From: Ruegeria sp. 6PALISEP08
GTDB taxonomy: Bacteria > Pseudomonadota > Alphaproteobacteria > Rhodobacterales > Rhodobacteraceae
Reading direction: 5' to 3'
Assembly (NCBI RefSeq): GCF_001238295.1
Contig: NZ_LGXZ01000001.1
Location: 434,001-498,000, forward strand
Length of the DNA stretch: 64,000 nt
Positions 24,410-38,927 of this stretch are shown piece by piece. The number at the start of each line of letters is the position of its first letter. The first letter of the stretch is position 1. A program made the position numbers and the translations under genes. Under the pieces are notes generated by a model, which was not told the DNA's origin, did no database searches, and was given only the letters and a program-made list of their open reading frames with translations.

Positions 24410-26770
24410 ATGACTGACAGGCGAGACGCGGGCACATCCTGCGGGGGGCAAATGCCGACAAACAATATTTTGTGGCAGGCGCTAACGGTTCTTTTCTTTT
24501 TTGTTGCAGCGAGTTTGACCGCATTTCCGAACGCTGCGCAGGCGCAGAACTTCACGATCAACTCCTTCCAGGTTGAGGGCAACCGCCGGATCGAAACCGG
24601 TACGATTATCGCCCGAACGGGAATCGAACCGGGCCAGACGGTCACAGCCGGACAGATCAATGACGCCTATCAGCGTTTGCTTGACAGTGGTGTATTTGAA
24701 ACAGTTGACCTAACGCCAAGTGGCACGACTCTGGTCATCGAAGTTCAGGAATACCCCACGATCAACCAGATCAGCATCGAAGGAAACTCACGCGTCAAAG
24801 ACGACGTTCTGCTCGACGTCATTCAATCCGAACCGCGCCGCGTATTTACCGCTCAGGTCGCTGAATCGGATGCAGACACTATAGCCGAAGTGTATTCGGC
24901 ACAGGGCCGGGTGGCCGCAACTGTCATCCCTCGGATCATTCGCCGCAGTGATAACCGTGTCGATCTGGTTTTCGAAGTATCGGAAGGTACAACCATCGAA
25001 GTTGAGCGTGTCAGCTTTGTCGGCAACCGGGCCTTTTCGGATCGCCGTTTGCGCCGCGTTCTTGAGACCAAACAGGCGACATTCCTGCGGACTTTCTTCC
25101 GTAACGACACGTTTATCGGCGACCGCATCGAGTTCGACAAACAGGTCATCCGCGATTTCTACCTGTCGCGCGGCTATATCGATTTCCGTGTGAATAGTGC
25201 CAATGTCGAGTTTACCCGCGAGCGGGATGCATTCTTTCTGGTGATGAACGTTACCGAAGGTCAGAAATTCTCGTTCGGCAAAATCACGACGGTCAGCGAA
25301 ATTCCGGGCATCAACGCCGCCGATTATCAAGATGCGCTGAAGATCAAACCGGGCGTGACCTATACGCCCACGCTGATTGAAAACTCGATCGCCCGCCAGG
25401 AACGTCTGGGCGTCAAGCAAGGCGTGGACTTTCTGCGGGTCGAGCCGCGTATCACGCGCAATGACCGCGACCTGACACTGGATGTGGAATTCGTACTGAC
25501 AAAAGGTCCGCGCATCTTTGTTGAGCGGATCGATATCGAAGGCAACACCACCACGCTGGACCGCGTCATCCGCCGTCAGTTTGACACGGTAGAGGGCGAC
25601 CCGTTCAACCCCCGCGAAATTCGTCAGGCTGCCGAACGGATCAATGCTTTGGGCTTCTTCGCCAACGCGGATGTCGAGCCGCGTGAAGGGTCGTCACCCA
25701 GCCAGGTGATCCTGGATGTGGATGTGGAAGAACAACCCACCGGTTCGCTCAGCCTGGGTGGTAGCTACTCGGTGACGGACGGTTTCGGGATCGCAATTGG
25801 TCTGAACGAATCCAACTTCCTGGGCCGTGGTCAGAACCTTGGTCTGACGATTTCGACCGCGCAGGATTCGGAGGAATACTCGATAAGCTTCACCGAGCCT
25901 TACCTGTTGGGCCGAAAACTGCGTTTTGACCTGGGTTTGGGTTTGTCGGGAACAAACTCGGGCTTTGCCAGCTATGACACCAGTTCTTTGTTCTTCACCC
26001 CACAGCTGACTTACGCCATTGGCGAACTTTCGTCACTGCGACTGCGTTATGGTTGGGATCGCAGCGAGATGACGCAGCAGGACAACGAGGTAAACGGCGC
26101 GGTGATCTCGTCAGAGATTGCACAGGGCAAGCGGACATCCAGCACTCTGGGACTGTCCTACGTGTATGACAGCAGGCGCGGTGGTCTGGATCCGAACTCG
26201 GGCATTCTGTTCGAAGTGGGTGTTGATGCGGCCGGTCTTGGCGGAGACAACAAGTTCTTCAAGACCACGGCGCGTGGTATTGCCCAAACCCGCGTTTGGA
26301 ACGAAGAAGTTGTTTTGCGGGCCACGGTTGAGCTTGGTGCTTTGAACTGGACTGGCAATGATTTCAGCCGTACCGTCGACCGTTTCGTGTTGGGGCCCAA
26401 TACCTTCCGCGGGTTTGAACCTGCCGGTATTGGCCCACGTGATTTGTCCAATGGTCAGGATGACGCTATCGGTGGCAACTACTATTGGGTTGCCCGGTTC
26501 GAAACCGATTTCCCGTTGGGTTTGCCCGAAGAGTTGGGGCTGCGCGGTGGCTTGTTCTATGATGTTGGCAACCTTTACAACATCGACAATGTGAACACTG
26601 CAGGTGCAACTATCGTCGGCGCAAATGGCTCGATCCGTCATGTGATTGGTATATCGGTTCTTTGGGAAACGCCTTTCGGACCGCTGCAGTTCAACTTTTC
26701 ACAGCCCCTCAAGAAAGAATCTTTCGACAAGGAACAGAACTTTGACCTGACCATTCAGGCGCGGTTCTGA
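24410..26770 (+). CDS. bamA: outer membrane protein assembly factor BamA
   Basis: A 786-residue Omp85 protein. A signal peptide ends at NAAQAQ, five POTRA domains follow (about 45-415), then the 16-strand barrel with the lid-loop segment FVLGPNTFRGFEPAGIGPRD and the C-terminal LQFNFSQPLKKESFD...RF. It inserts beta-barrel proteins in the outer membrane. The start is given as ATG 24410; ATG 24452 behind a G-rich tract would also give a good signal peptide. OmpH/Skp follows. Confidence 0.95.
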   Translation: MTDRRDAGTSCGGQMPTNNILWQALTVLFFFVAASLTAFPNAAQAQNFTINSFQVEGNRRIETGTIIARTGIEPGQTVTAGQINDAYQRLLDSGVFETVDLTPSGTTLVIEVQEYPTINQISIEGNSRVKDDVLLDVIQSEPRRVFTAQVAESDADTIAEVYSAQGRVAATVIPRIIRRSDNRVDLVFEVSEGTTIEVERVSFVGNRAFSDRRLRRVLETKQATFLRTFFRNDTFIGDRIEFDKQVIRDFYLSRGYIDFRVNSANVEFTRERDAFFLVMNVTEGQKFSFGKITTVSEIPGINAADYQDALKIKPGVTYTPTLIENSIARQERLGVKQGVDFLRVEPRITRNDRDLTLDVEFVLTKGPRIFVERIDIEGNTTTLDRVIRRQFDTVEGDPFNPREIRQAAERINALGFFANADVEPREGSSPSQVILDVDVEEQPTGSLSLGGSYSVTDGFGIAIGLNESNFLGRGQNLGLTISTAQDSEEYSISFTEPYLLGRKLRFDLGLGLSGTNSGFASYDTSSLFFTPQLTYAIGELSSLRLRYGWDRSEMTQQDNEVNGAVISSEIAQGKRTSSTLGLSYVYDSRRGGLDPNSGILFEVGVDAAGLGGDNKFFKTTARGIAQTRVWNEEVVLRATVELGALNWTGNDFSRTVDRFVLGPNTFRGFEPAGIGPRDLSNGQDDAIGGNYYWVARFETDFPLGLPEELGLRGGLFYDVGNLYNIDNVNTAGATIVGANGSIRHVIGISVLWETPFGPLQFNFSQPLKKESFDKEQNFDLTIQARF

Positions 26771-26776
26771 TCGCAG

Positions 26777-27355
26777 ATGCTGAACAAGCTCTTGATGATA
26801 GCACGGGGCCCAATGCGGGCCCTGTGTGTTTTTTCGGTCCTTTTTGGTGCTCCTGTCGCAAACGCACAGCAGCTGGGGGTGCCTCAGGCCAGTGTCGTCA
26901 CGCTGTCCAGTGAGAAGCTGTTTTCGGATTCAGCGTTCGGTCAGCGCGTTCTACGTGAAGTCGAAACGGAAAGCGCTTTGCTGGCCGAAGAAAACGAACG
27001 GATCGTGGCTGAGCTCAGCCAGGAAGAAAAGGAACTGACAGAACAGCGAACATCCTTGCCGACCGAGGAGTTTCGCCCCCTGGCCGAGGCATTTGATGTC
27101 AAGGTTCAGTCACATCGCGAAGGCCAGCGCGCCAAACTGGATGCGTTGGCCCAGCGCAGCGAAAAAGCGCAACAGACTTTTTTTGAGATCGTCCGTCCCA
27201 TCCTCGTAGACTTGCTGCGTGAATTTGGTGCAAGCGTGATGATCGAACGTTCCAATGTGGTCGTCAGCACGGCCGACATTACCGAGGCTGCAATTGCCCG
27301 TATCGATGCTGCAATCGGTGATGGCAGCGCGCTGCAAGAGGACAACGGCGAATAG
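26777..27355 (+). CDS. OmpH/Skp-family periplasmic chaperone
   Basis: A 192-residue exported protein. A signal peptide (cleavage after ANA, about residue 30) precedes a predicted coiled coil (about 60-130, rich in Glu, Arg and Leu), as in Skp, which holds unfolded outer-membrane proteins on the way to BamA. The C-terminal FGASVMIERSNVVVSTADIT segment resembles the family's beta core. It follows bamA by 6 nt. Confidence 0.85.
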   Translation: MLNKLLMIARGPMRALCVFSVLFGAPVANAQQLGVPQASVVTLSSEKLFSDSAFGQRVLREVETESALLAEENERIVAELSQEEKELTEQRTSLPTEEFRPLAEAFDVKVQSHREGQRAKLDALAQRSEKAQQTFFEIVRPILVDLLREFGASVMIERSNVVVSTADITEAAIARIDAAIGDGSALQEDNGE

Positions 27356-27427
27356 GGCTGCTTGCCCTTGGATTGCCGTATTGCTAACCACGCGGAAAAG
27401 AAACATCCAAAACGGGATATCTGATCA

Positions 27428-27901
27428 ATGACCACGGAAACCAAAAGCGCCGACATTCAGCTGATCCAGAGGATCCTGCCGCATCGTTATCCGTTTTTGC
27501 TGGTCGACAAGGTGGTTGACATCTCGGGCTATCAGTCGGCTCGTGGTATCAAGAATGTGACCATGAACGAACCGCATTTTCAGGGACATTTCCCGGGCAC
27601 GCCGATCATGCCGGGCGTCACAATTGTCGAAGCCATGGCCCAGACCGCAGGTGTCATGCTGGGTGTTGGCATGGATGTCATCGATACTGAGCTGCTGATC
27701 TATTTCATGAGCATCGACAAGTGCAAGTTCCGTCGCAAGGTTGTGCCGGGTGACGTTCTTGAGATGCACGTCGAAACAGTCCGCGGCAAAAAGGGCGGCA
27801 AGCTTTTCAAGTTCAGCGGTCGGGCCACGGTTGAAGGCGAAGTGGCGGCTGAGGCCGAGTTTTCGGCCTATGTGGATTGGGACATGGAAAAAACAACATG
27901 A
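27428..27901 (+). CDS. fabZ: 3-hydroxyacyl-[ACP] dehydratase FabZ
   Basis: A 157-residue hotdog-fold enzyme. The start region [14 protein letters not shown], the catalytic His in [12 protein letters not shown] and the Glu in VEAMAQTAG are all present. It dehydrates hydroxyacyl-ACP in fatty-acid synthesis and shares substrate with LpxA, whose ATG overlaps the fabZ stop. Confidence 0.97.
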   Translation: MTTETKSADIQLIQRILPHRYPFLLVDKVVDISGYQSARGIKNVTMNEPHFQGHFPGTPIMPGVTIVEAMAQTAGVMLGVGMDVIDTELLIYFMSIDKCKFRRKVVPGDVLEMHVETVRGKKGGKLFKFSGRATVEGEVAAEAEFSAYVDWDMEKTT

Positions 27902-28683
27902 GCGGAATCCATCCCAGCGCAATTATCGAAGAGGGCGCTCAGATCGGGCAGGACTGCACCATCGGTCCGTTTTGCTACGTAGGTGCGCATGTCAAACTGG
28001 CGGATCGGGTCGAGCTGAAATCCCATGTGGTCGTGACCGGTGATACGTCGATTGGCGAAGATACTGTCATCTTCAATTTCTCGGTGATTGGTGAAATCCC
28101 GCAGGACTTGAAATTCGGTGGCGAAAACACCCGACTCGAAATCGGACAACGGAACCGTATTCGGGAACATGTCACTATCAATACCGGCACCGATGGTGGT
28201 GGCGGCGTGACGCGGATCGGGGACGATTGCCTGCTGATGGCGGGCGTTCACGTGGCCCATGACGTGCAGATCGGTAACCGTGTCATCATGGTCAACCATG
28301 CAGGTGCGGCTGGTCACTGTATCGTTGAAGACGATGTGATTGTCGGTGGCATCTCGGGCCTGCATCAATGGGTGCGAGTCGGGCGTGGCGCGATCATTGG
28401 TGCGCTGACCATGGTGCCCAAGGACGTTATTCCCTATGGCCTCGTGCAGGCATCACGTGGTGAGCTGGACGGCCTGAATCTAGTGGGTCTGAAACGAAAA
28501 GGCGTCTCGCGCGAGGATATCTCGGCGCTGCGCGCTGCGTTCAAGGAATTGTCTGAAGGCGATGGAACCTTCATGGACCGTGCCTCCCGGATCGGCGAAG
28601 GCAATGAAAGCGATTACGTGCAGCGGATCGTCGACTTTGTCACCGGGCACAGTGACCGCTCGTTCCTGACACCGGGGAAGTAA
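27898..28683 (+). CDS. lpxA: UDP-N-acetylglucosamine acyltransferase LpxA
   Basis: A 261-residue left-handed beta-helix protein with hexapeptide repeats across about residues 1-190. The catalytic His sits in [11 protein letters not shown], and [19 protein letters not shown] is typical. It performs the first step of lipid A synthesis. The start at 27898 forms an ATGA overlap with fabZ. Confidence 0.96.
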   Translation: MSGIHPSAIIEEGAQIGQDCTIGPFCYVGAHVKLADRVELKSHVVVTGDTSIGEDTVIFNFSVIGEIPQDLKFGGENTRLEIGQRNRIREHVTINTGTDGGGGVTRIGDDCLLMAGVHVAHDVQIGNRVIMVNHAGAAGHCIVEDDVIVGGISGLHQWVRVGRGAIIGALTMVPKDVIPYGLVQASRGELDGLNLVGLKRKGVSREDISALRAAFKELSEGDGTFMDRASRIGEGNESDYVQRIVDFVTGHSDRSFLTPGK

Positions 28684-28687
28684 GCTT

Positions 28688-29482
28688 ATGCTGGCGTTGA
28701 TTGCGGGAACAGGGGCGCTGCCAACCGAAGTTGTGGCTCAGCTGACCGACCGACCTTTGATCTGCGCAATGGAAGGGTTTTTGCCTGACGATCTGAACGC
28801 AGATGTCGTGTTTCCGCTGGAGCAGTTGGGCAGCTTCATTGTTGATCTGAAAGCGCGAGGCGTGACCCAGATTTGTCTGGCCGGTGCCGTTCGGCGTCCG
28901 CCCATTGACCCAAGTCGCATTGACGCAGCGACCCTGCCATTGGTTCCGGTAATCCAAAAGGCGATCATGTCCGGCGATGACGGCGCTTTGCGTGCGGTCA
29001 TCGGGATTCTTGAAAATGCAGGGCTGCAAATGCGTGCCGCGCACGAAATTGCGCCCGGTTTGCTTCCGCCTCTGGGGTGCCTGACGGATACGCAGCCGTC
29101 CGAGGCCGACATGGCCGATGCCGACCGTGCTGCTGGTATTCTGCGTGCAATGGGGGCTGCGGATACAGGGCAAGCCTGCGCTGTATTAAATGGCCAGGCT
29201 CTGGCGATTGAAGGAATTTTTGGCACCGCCTGGATGCTGCAATCTCTGACACAACGACCGGATGCGGGCGGAGGTATTCTGTTCAAAGGGCCCAAACCCG
29301 ATCAGGACCGGCGCGCCGACTTGCCTGCCGTAGGACCCGATACCGTCAGCGACGCGGTCGCGGCTGGGTTGACCGGGATCGTATTGGAAAAAGGCGGTGT
29401 GCTTGTGTTGCGGCAAGAGCAGGTCATCGCCGAGTGCAACCGTCTGGGTCTGTTTCTGTACATCCGCGAGCGGGCGGTCTGA
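28688..29482 (+). CDS. lpxI: UDP-2,3-diacylglucosamine pyrophosphatase LpxI
   Basis: A 264-residue protein of the former DUF1009 family. The N-terminus LALIAGTGALPTEV, the ICLAGAVRRPP segment and the C-terminal KGPKPDQDRRADLPAVGPDT region are typical of LpxI, the alphaproteobacterial alternative to LpxH. It converts UDP-diacylglucosamine to lipid X. It lies between lpxA and lpxB and overlaps the latter. Confidence 0.93.
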   Translation: MLALIAGTGALPTEVVAQLTDRPLICAMEGFLPDDLNADVVFPLEQLGSFIVDLKARGVTQICLAGAVRRPPIDPSRIDAATLPLVPVIQKAIMSGDDGALRAVIGILENAGLQMRAAHEIAPGLLPPLGCLTDTQPSEADMADADRAAGILRAMGAADTGQACAVLNGQALAIEGIFGTAWMLQSLTQRPDAGGGILFKGPKPDQDRRADLPAVGPDTVSDAVAAGLTGIVLEKGGVLVLRQEQVIAECNRLGLFLYIRERAV

Positions 29483-30648
29483 TGCGTGTCTTTCTGGTCG
29501 CCGGTGAACCCTCGGGCGACCGGCTGGGCGGCGCGTTGATGGAGGGGCTGAAGACTCTGATCCCCGATGTTGAATTTGACGGGATCGGTGGCCCGCTGAT
29601 GGAGGCGCAGGGTCTGACCAGCCGGTTTCCCATGTCGGAACTCTCGGTCATGGGCCTTGTAGAAGTTCTGCCAAAGTTCTTCCATCTTAAGCGCCGGATA
29701 TCTGAAACGGCGCAGGCCGTGCTGGACACGAAGCCGGATGTGTTGATCACCATCGACAGCCCGGATTTCAGTCTGCGTGTTGCCAAGATCGTTAAGGCCG
29801 CAAGCAACATCCGCACGGTTCACTACGTCGCCCCGAGTGTCTGGGCCTGGCGACCGGGACGGGCCGACAAGATGGCCAAGGTTATTGACCATGTGCTGGC
29901 GCTGCTTCCTTTTGAGCCGCCGTACATGGAGCGGGCAGGGATGGAGTGCGACTTTGTCGGCCATCCTGTGGCCAGTGAACCGATTGCCACCCCGGAAGAG
30001 ATTGCAGCATTTCGAAGCAGTTTTGATCTGGGCGACGCGCCGATCCTTCTGGCCTTGCCCGGGTCACGTCGGGGCGAGATCGAACGATTGGCGGGCGCGT
30101 TCGGCGGGGCATTGCAGTTGTTTATGGAAGACCATGCAGATTATCGTGTGGTGATCCCGACTGTAGGCGCGACAACCGATCTTATCAAAGAACGGGTGGC
30201 GGACTGGCCCGGACGCCCGGTTGTGCTGGACCCGCGTCACGAAGGTGCGGATCAGGCGCTGGCCTATAAGCGCGCAGCCTTCGGCGTCGCCGATTTGGCG
30301 CTTGCGGCGTCGGGGACAGTGTCGCTGGAGCTTGCAGCTCAGAACACGCCGATGGTCATTGCCTACAAACTCAACTGGCTGACGCAGAAGATGGCAGAAC
30401 GGATGGTCAAACTGGACACTGTGACCCTGGTCAACTTGGTGTCAGATACGCGTGCAGTGCCGGAATGTCTGCTGGATGATTGCCAACCCGCAAAGATTGC
30501 TGACGCCTTGCGCAATGTGGTCAACGCCCCGGACGCGCAACAGCATGCCATGAGCCTGACCATGGAAAGATTGGGTCGAGGTGGCGAAGACCCCGGCTTG
30601 CGTGCAGCGCGGGCCGTACTGGACAGAATGCAGGTCGACTATGCTTGA
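29482..30648 (+). CDS. lpxB: lipid-A-disaccharide synthase LpxB
   Basis: A 388-residue GT19 glycosyltransferase. The N-terminus VFLVAGEPSGDRLGG, the YVAPSVWAWRPGRADKM segment, LPGSRRGEIERL and AASGTVSLELA are conserved family motifs. It joins lipid X and UDP-diacylglucosamine. The start at 29482 overlaps the lpxI stop. Confidence 0.96.
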   Translation: MRVFLVAGEPSGDRLGGALMEGLKTLIPDVEFDGIGGPLMEAQGLTSRFPMSELSVMGLVEVLPKFFHLKRRISETAQAVLDTKPDVLITIDSPDFSLRVAKIVKAASNIRTVHYVAPSVWAWRPGRADKMAKVIDHVLALLPFEPPYMERAGMECDFVGHPVASEPIATPEEIAAFRSSFDLGDAPILLALPGSRRGEIERLAGAFGGALQLFMEDHADYRVVIPTVGATTDLIKERVADWPGRPVVLDPRHEGADQALAYKRAAFGVADLALAASGTVSLELAAQNTPMVIAYKLNWLTQKMAERMVKLDTVTLVNLVSDTRAVPECLLDDCQPAKIADALRNVVNAPDAQQHAMSLTMERLGRGGEDPGLRAARAVLDRMQVDYA

Positions 30649-31216
30649 TCATGCGCTGTTCGCGGTGTCTGCCGGAATCGCGGTGATCTCCACCAATCTC
30701 GACAATCTGGCAGTCTTGTTGGGCCTGATTTTGGTCATGGAACAACGCCGCGCCATCATTGGCTTTGCGGTCGCCCAGACACTTGTTCTGACCTTGGCGA
30801 TGACCGTGGCACTTGGCCTGAACCAAAGCGGTATTCCGTTCTGGATCGGATATCTGGGCATCGTGCCCCTGGTTTTTGGGTTGCGCGGCATCTGGAAGCA
30901 GTATCGCAACGTTGAAGCGCGTGAAGCGGAGTCCAAAGGGGCCGTGACCTCGGTGGTGACGCTTTTCCTGAGCCTCTCGATCGACAGTTTTGCGGTTATG
31001 ACGCCTCTGCTTGCAGACTCGGCACCAACTTATCGCGTTGCTGCGCTGGTTGGCGCTGTTGCGGCAGCCACCGCACTTGTTGCTGTCGCGGCCTGGGGTG
31101 CGCCTCGCGCCAAGAGCCTCGGTCCCCGTGTCGCCCGCTTGGATCGGATCGCCCCATATATCATGGTCTGTGTAGGTCTCTATATTCTCTTCAACTCGCC
31201 CACGGATATTGTGTGA
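30641..31216 (+). CDS. CadD-like cadmium resistance transporter family protein
   Basis: A 191-residue membrane protein with five or six helices. Its first helix ends with STNLDNLAVLLGL, and its fourth carries SLSIDSFAVMTPL; paired Asp/Asn motifs at these places are typical of the cadmium-resistance transporter (CadD) and LysE-related families. The start at 30641 overlaps the lpxB stop by 8 nt. The ion is unknown. Confidence 0.7.
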   Translation: MLDHALFAVSAGIAVISTNLDNLAVLLGLILVMEQRRAIIGFAVAQTLVLTLAMTVALGLNQSGIPFWIGYLGIVPLVFGLRGIWKQYRNVEAREAESKGAVTSVVTLFLSLSIDSFAVMTPLLADSAPTYRVAALVGAVAAATALVAVAAWGAPRAKSLGPRVARLDRIAPYIMVCVGLYILFNSPTDIV

Positions 31217-31223
31217 TCGGCAG

Positions 31224-31240
31224 GAGACACGTCGTGTCTC
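31224..31240. repeat. 17-bp perfect palindrome
   Basis: GAGACACG-T-CGTGTCTC has eight perfectly paired bases per arm with one central base. It lies between the CadD-like gene and the AhpD-like gene, without a following T-run, so it looks more like a protein-binding site than a terminator. Confidence 0.5.
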
Positions 31241-31314
31241 GTCTATGTGATCTCTAAACGGCTGTTGTAGAGGCAACGGCCTAGGGTATCTTGGCCAAAA
31301 AAAGGAGCTTTGCC

Positions 31315-31860
31315 ATGACTCGCATTCCCCCATTGTCGGATCACGAGATGACTGAAGAGGCGCGCGCGTCCCATGCAGCGTTGGGCACATATGGCCCGTT
31401 CGACAACTGGGCCCGCGTCGCGGCCTATTGCCCTCCGGTTCTGGAGCATGTGACGGGAATGCTGACGACCTTGCGCGAACAGCAGAACCTACCGCGGCGA
31501 GCGCTGGAACTGGCGATGGTGACGGTATCGAAGCTCAACGCCTGCGATTATTGCGTTTCACATCACACACCGCTGCTGACCGTCGCAGGCCTGAGCCCAG
31601 AAGGCGCCGCGCGTCTGCCGGACGTTGAGAATCATCCAGAACTGGACGCCTGTGATAAAGCCGTGGTGCGCTATGCCGAGGCTGTGACGTCACGATCCGG
31701 CCGTATGCGGGACGCCGAAGTGTCTGACCTGCGGGAGTGGTTCACGGACGCGCAAATCGTTGAGCTGACCTGGCGCATCGCTTTGTGCGGTGCCTTCAAC
31801 CGCTTCAACGATGCGCTTCAGATCCAGATCGAAACCGAGGTTGAACCGGTTTCGGCTTAG
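31315..31860 (+). CDS. carboxymuconolactone decarboxylase family (AhpD-like) protein
   Basis: A 181-residue helical protein. The redox motif [14 protein letters not shown] carries the CxxC plus His that define AhpD-like peroxidase-related proteins. A start at 31315 is supported by AGGAG 8 nt upstream. Likely an antioxidant or thiol-oxidoreductase role in the cytoplasm; the reductant is unknown. It converges on mnmA with a 4-nt overlap. Confidence 0.85.
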   Translation: MTRIPPLSDHEMTEEARASHAALGTYGPFDNWARVAAYCPPVLEHVTGMLTTLREQQNLPRRALELAMVTVSKLNACDYCVSHHTPLLTVAGLSPEGAARLPDVENHPELDACDKAVVRYAEAVTSRSGRMRDAEVSDLREWFTDAQIVELTWRIALCGAFNRFNDALQIQIETEVEPVSA

Positions 31861-33002
31861 TATCCACGCCAGATCCAGCCGCCGCCAAAGATGCGGCCGC
31901 CTTCACCTGTATAGAACACACAGGCCTGACCCGGTGAAATACCTTCCTCGGGCGTTAGCAGCTCGACCTCGGCTGTGGTGTCCGACAGCGGGCGGATAAT
32001 TGCTTCACGCGGGGGGCGGGTCGAGCGGACCTTGACCTTCAGGTGCCATTCATCGCGCGAGGTGAAGGGTTCATCACCCAGCCAGTTGATCTCGCGCACC
32101 GGAACGACACGCGTGGCCAGCATCTCTTTGGGGCCGACAACAACCTGTTTCTTGTCGACGTCCAGCTTAACGACGTACAGTGGCTCAGTCAGGCCGCCGA
32201 TGCCAAGACCGCGCCGCTGCCCGATAGTGTAGTGAATCACCCCATTATGCTGCGCCAGAACACGGCCGTCGGCGTGAACGATCTCACCGGGTTCTGCCGC
32301 ACCCGGGCGCAGTTTTTCAATCACGCTGGCATAATTGCCGTTGGGCACGAAGCAAATGTCCTGACTGTCGGGCTTGTCGGCCACGGACAACCCGTATTGC
32401 GCCGCCATCTCACGCGTTGCGTCTTTTGACGGCAGGTGGCCCAGAGGGAAACGCAGGAAATCCAACTGCTCCGGCGTGGTCGAAAACAGGAAGTAGGATT
32501 GATCGCGGTTCGCATCCTCGGCGCTATGCAGCTCGGGTCCGTTGGGGCCCATCTTGCGCTGGATATAGTGGCCGGTGGCCATGCAGTCGGCCTCAAGATC
32601 CTTGGCGGTTTCCAGAAGATCCTTGAACTTCACCCGTTCATTGCAGCGAATGCACGGCACAGGGGTTGCACCGGCCAGATAGCTGTCGGCGAATTCGTCG
32701 ATCACGGCGTCTTTGAAGATGTTCTCATAGTCCAGAACATAATGCGGAAAGCCGCGCTCTTCAGCCACGCGGCGGGCATCGTGGATATCGATCCCGGCGC
32801 AGCACGCGCCTTTCTTGGCCAGGGCTGCGCCGTGGTCATAAAGCTGCAGCGTAACACCCACGACGTCATAGCCCTGATCAGCCAGATAAGCCGCCACAAC
32901 AGAGCTGTCGACGCCACCCGACATCGCAACAACCACCCGCGTTTCCGAGGGTGGCTTTGCAAAACCAAGCGAGTTCAGCGGAGTCTCGGTATCGAGGGCC
33001 AT
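31857..33002 (-). CDS. mnmA: tRNA-specific 2-thiouridylase MnmA
   Basis: A 381-residue enzyme that puts sulfur on U34 of tRNA Lys, Glu and Gln. The PP-loop motif SGGVDSS lies at 28-34, catalytic cysteines lie in [12 protein letters not shown] and in [11 protein letters not shown], and the C-terminal beta-barrel region ([17 protein letters not shown]) is complete. Confidence 0.96.
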   Translation of the reverse strand: MALDTETPLNSLGFAKPPSETRVVVAMSGGVDSSVVAAYLADQGYDVVGVTLQLYDHGAALAKKGACCAGIDIHDARRVAEERGFPHYVLDYENIFKDAVIDEFADSYLAGATPVPCIRCNERVKFKDLLETAKDLEADCMATGHYIQRKMGPNGPELHSAEDANRDQSYFLFSTTPEQLDFLRFPLGHLPSKDATREMAAQYGLSVADKPDSQDICFVPNGNYASVIEKLRPGAAEPGEIVHADGRVLAQHNGVIHYTIGQRRGLGIGGLTEPLYVVKLDVDKKQVVVGPKEMLATRVVPVREINWLGDEPFTSRDEWHLKVKVRSTRPPREAIIRPLSDTTAEVELLTPEEGISPGQACVFYTGEGGRIFGGGWIWRGY

Positions 33003-33132
33003 GAGCAGTTCCGTTTCGGGTTAAAGAAGACTGCCGGAATATAAGAAAATTCTACACATTCTCAAGGGGCGGTTTCACGCGGTCTTAAGTAGCCTGATGT
33101 CAGCTGTGATGCAGTAAGAAAAGGGTTGAAAG

Positions 33133-33426
33133 ATGTTTTTGCACAAAGTTGAAGGCCCTCGGTCAGTGACACTCCCCGACGGCTCCATACTGACACGCGC
33201 AGATCTACCGCCTGCGGATACTCGGCGTTGGGTGGCTTCGCGCAAGATTCTGGTCGTGCGTGGAGTGCTTTACGGCCTGATCAGCTTGTCCGACGTAAAA
33301 AAGAATTACGATATCAGCGATGAAGAATTCAACGGTTGGGTGTCCCTTGTTGCAGAGCATGGGGTCGAGGCGTTAAAGGCCACCGCGCTAAAAAAATATC
33401 GACAACCTAGGGGAGAGTGTGAATAA
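33133..33426 (+). CDS. sciP: SciP (DUF1153), small CtrA inhibitory protein
   Basis: A 97-residue helix-turn-helix protein. RSVTLPDGSILTRADLPP and RRWVASRKILVVRGVLYGLIS followed by YDISDEEFNGW are diagnostic for DUF1153/SciP. In Caulobacter SciP binds CtrA at promoters and blocks its activity in G1. Here it is directly upstream of ctrA and in the same direction. Confidence 0.92.
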   Translation: MFLHKVEGPRSVTLPDGSILTRADLPPADTRRWVASRKILVVRGVLYGLISLSDVKKNYDISDEEFNGWVSLVAEHGVEALKATALKKYRQPRGECE

Positions 33427-33428
33427 AT

Positions 33429-33433
33429 GATTC
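33429..33433. promoter_or_regulatory. GANTC methylation site upstream of ctrA
   Basis: GATTC in the short sciP-ctrA gap matches the CcrM target GANTC. In Caulobacter a GANTC site in the ctrA promoter links transcription to replication. One five-base match is weak evidence. Confidence 0.3.
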
Positions 33434-33512
33434 AACGGTAACGTCAGATTAACCATTCTTGTTCAGGTTTAATTTTAATTTGAATTGTTGACCCGAATTG
33501 GAGCAGTAAGAA

Positions 33513-34229
33513 ATGCGCATACTTCTTGTCGAGGATGATCCGACTACGTCGAAAAGCATTGAATTGATGCTGACACACGCGAACCTGAACGTCTATGCAA
33601 CGGATCTTGGCGAAGAAGGCATCGATCTGGCGAAGTTGTACGATTACGATCTTATATTGCTGGATCTGAACCTGCCGGACATGAACGGGCATGAGGTGCT
33701 GCGCCAGTTGCGCATCGCACGGGTTGAAACACCGATCCTGATCCTGTCAGGGGCCGATGACACGGAAAGCAAGATCAAAGGCTTTGGCTTTGGCGCAGAT
33801 GATTACCTGACCAAACCCTTCCATCGCGAAGAACTGGTGGCGCGTATTCATGCCATTATCCGTCGGTCGAAAGGACATTCGCAGTCTATTATCCATACCG
33901 GTCGTGTTGCGGTTAATCTGGATGCCAAAACCGTGGAAGTGGATGGAAAGACTGTTCACCTGACCGGCAAGGAATATCAGATGCTTGAACTGCTCAGCTT
34001 GCGCAAGGGCACGACCCTCACAAAAGAGATGTTCCTGAATCACCTCTACGGCGGCATGGATGAACCCGAACTGAAGATCATCGACGTGTTCATCTGTAAA
34101 CTGCGCAAAAAGCTCAGCAATGCGACTGGCGGCGAGAACTATATCGAAACCGTCTGGGGGCGTGGGTATGTGCTGCGCGACCCGCAAAGCAACACTCTGG
34201 ACGAGACGCGAATGGCTGTCGGCCTCTGA
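33513..34229 (+). CDS. ctrA: cell-cycle response regulator CtrA
   Basis: A 238-residue OmpR-type regulator. The receiver domain has the acidic pair at Glu7/Asp8-Asp9, the phospho-acceptor Asp51 in [15 protein letters not shown], and Lys in [17 protein letters not shown]. The winged-helix domain carries the typical [34 protein letters not shown]. In Rhodobacterales CtrA controls motility, gene-transfer-agent and quorum-related genes. The GGAG lies 9 nt before the ATG. Confidence 0.97.
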   Translation: MRILLVEDDPTTSKSIELMLTHANLNVYATDLGEEGIDLAKLYDYDLILLDLNLPDMNGHEVLRQLRIARVETPILILSGADDTESKIKGFGFGADDYLTKPFHREELVARIHAIIRRSKGHSQSIIHTGRVAVNLDAKTVEVDGKTVHLTGKEYQMLELLSLRKGTTLTKEMFLNHLYGGMDEPELKIIDVFICKLRKKLSNATGGENYIETVWGRGYVLRDPQSNTLDETRMAVGL

Positions 34230-34301
34230 TTTGAAACACCTGTGCCGCTGGTGGTCCAGGGCGGCACTTTGCACTCACGGCTCAGCACGTCTGGACCTGG
34301 C

Positions 34302-38692
<4,391 letters not shown>

Positions 38693-38804
38693 TCGAGAAG
38701 TTCCGAAAAGTTCACAAATGTTCTCAAAAAGTTCTTTACTGACTCGGGTAAATATGAGAACAAAAGGTCAACAAAGGATTAAAACTCTGACCGGAGGTGA
38801 CCCT

Positions 38805-38927
38805 ATGCTGACCCAGATCAAGACCGCTTTCAGCCGTGCGCAATCGACCATCTTTCAAGATGCAGTTGGCGTGATGTCCTTGGTCGTGATCCTGATGGTG
38901 GCCCTTCACTTGCCGGTTGGTTTCTAA
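38805..38927 (+). CDS. small single-span membrane protein
   Basis: A 40-residue protein with a short amphipathic start and one C-terminal hydrophobic helix (GVMSLVVILMVALHLPVGF). A strong GGAGGTGA precedes the ATG at 38805. No function is recognised. It lies between recG and a terminator. Confidence 0.6.
   Translation: MLTQIKTAFSRAQSTIFQDAVGVMSLVVILMVALHLPVGF

Noticed and set aside
33449..33478. Possible full CtrA box upstream of ctrA
   Set aside because: Three TTAA half-sites are present, but none are spaced by the seven bases of the TTAA-N7-TTAA consensus.
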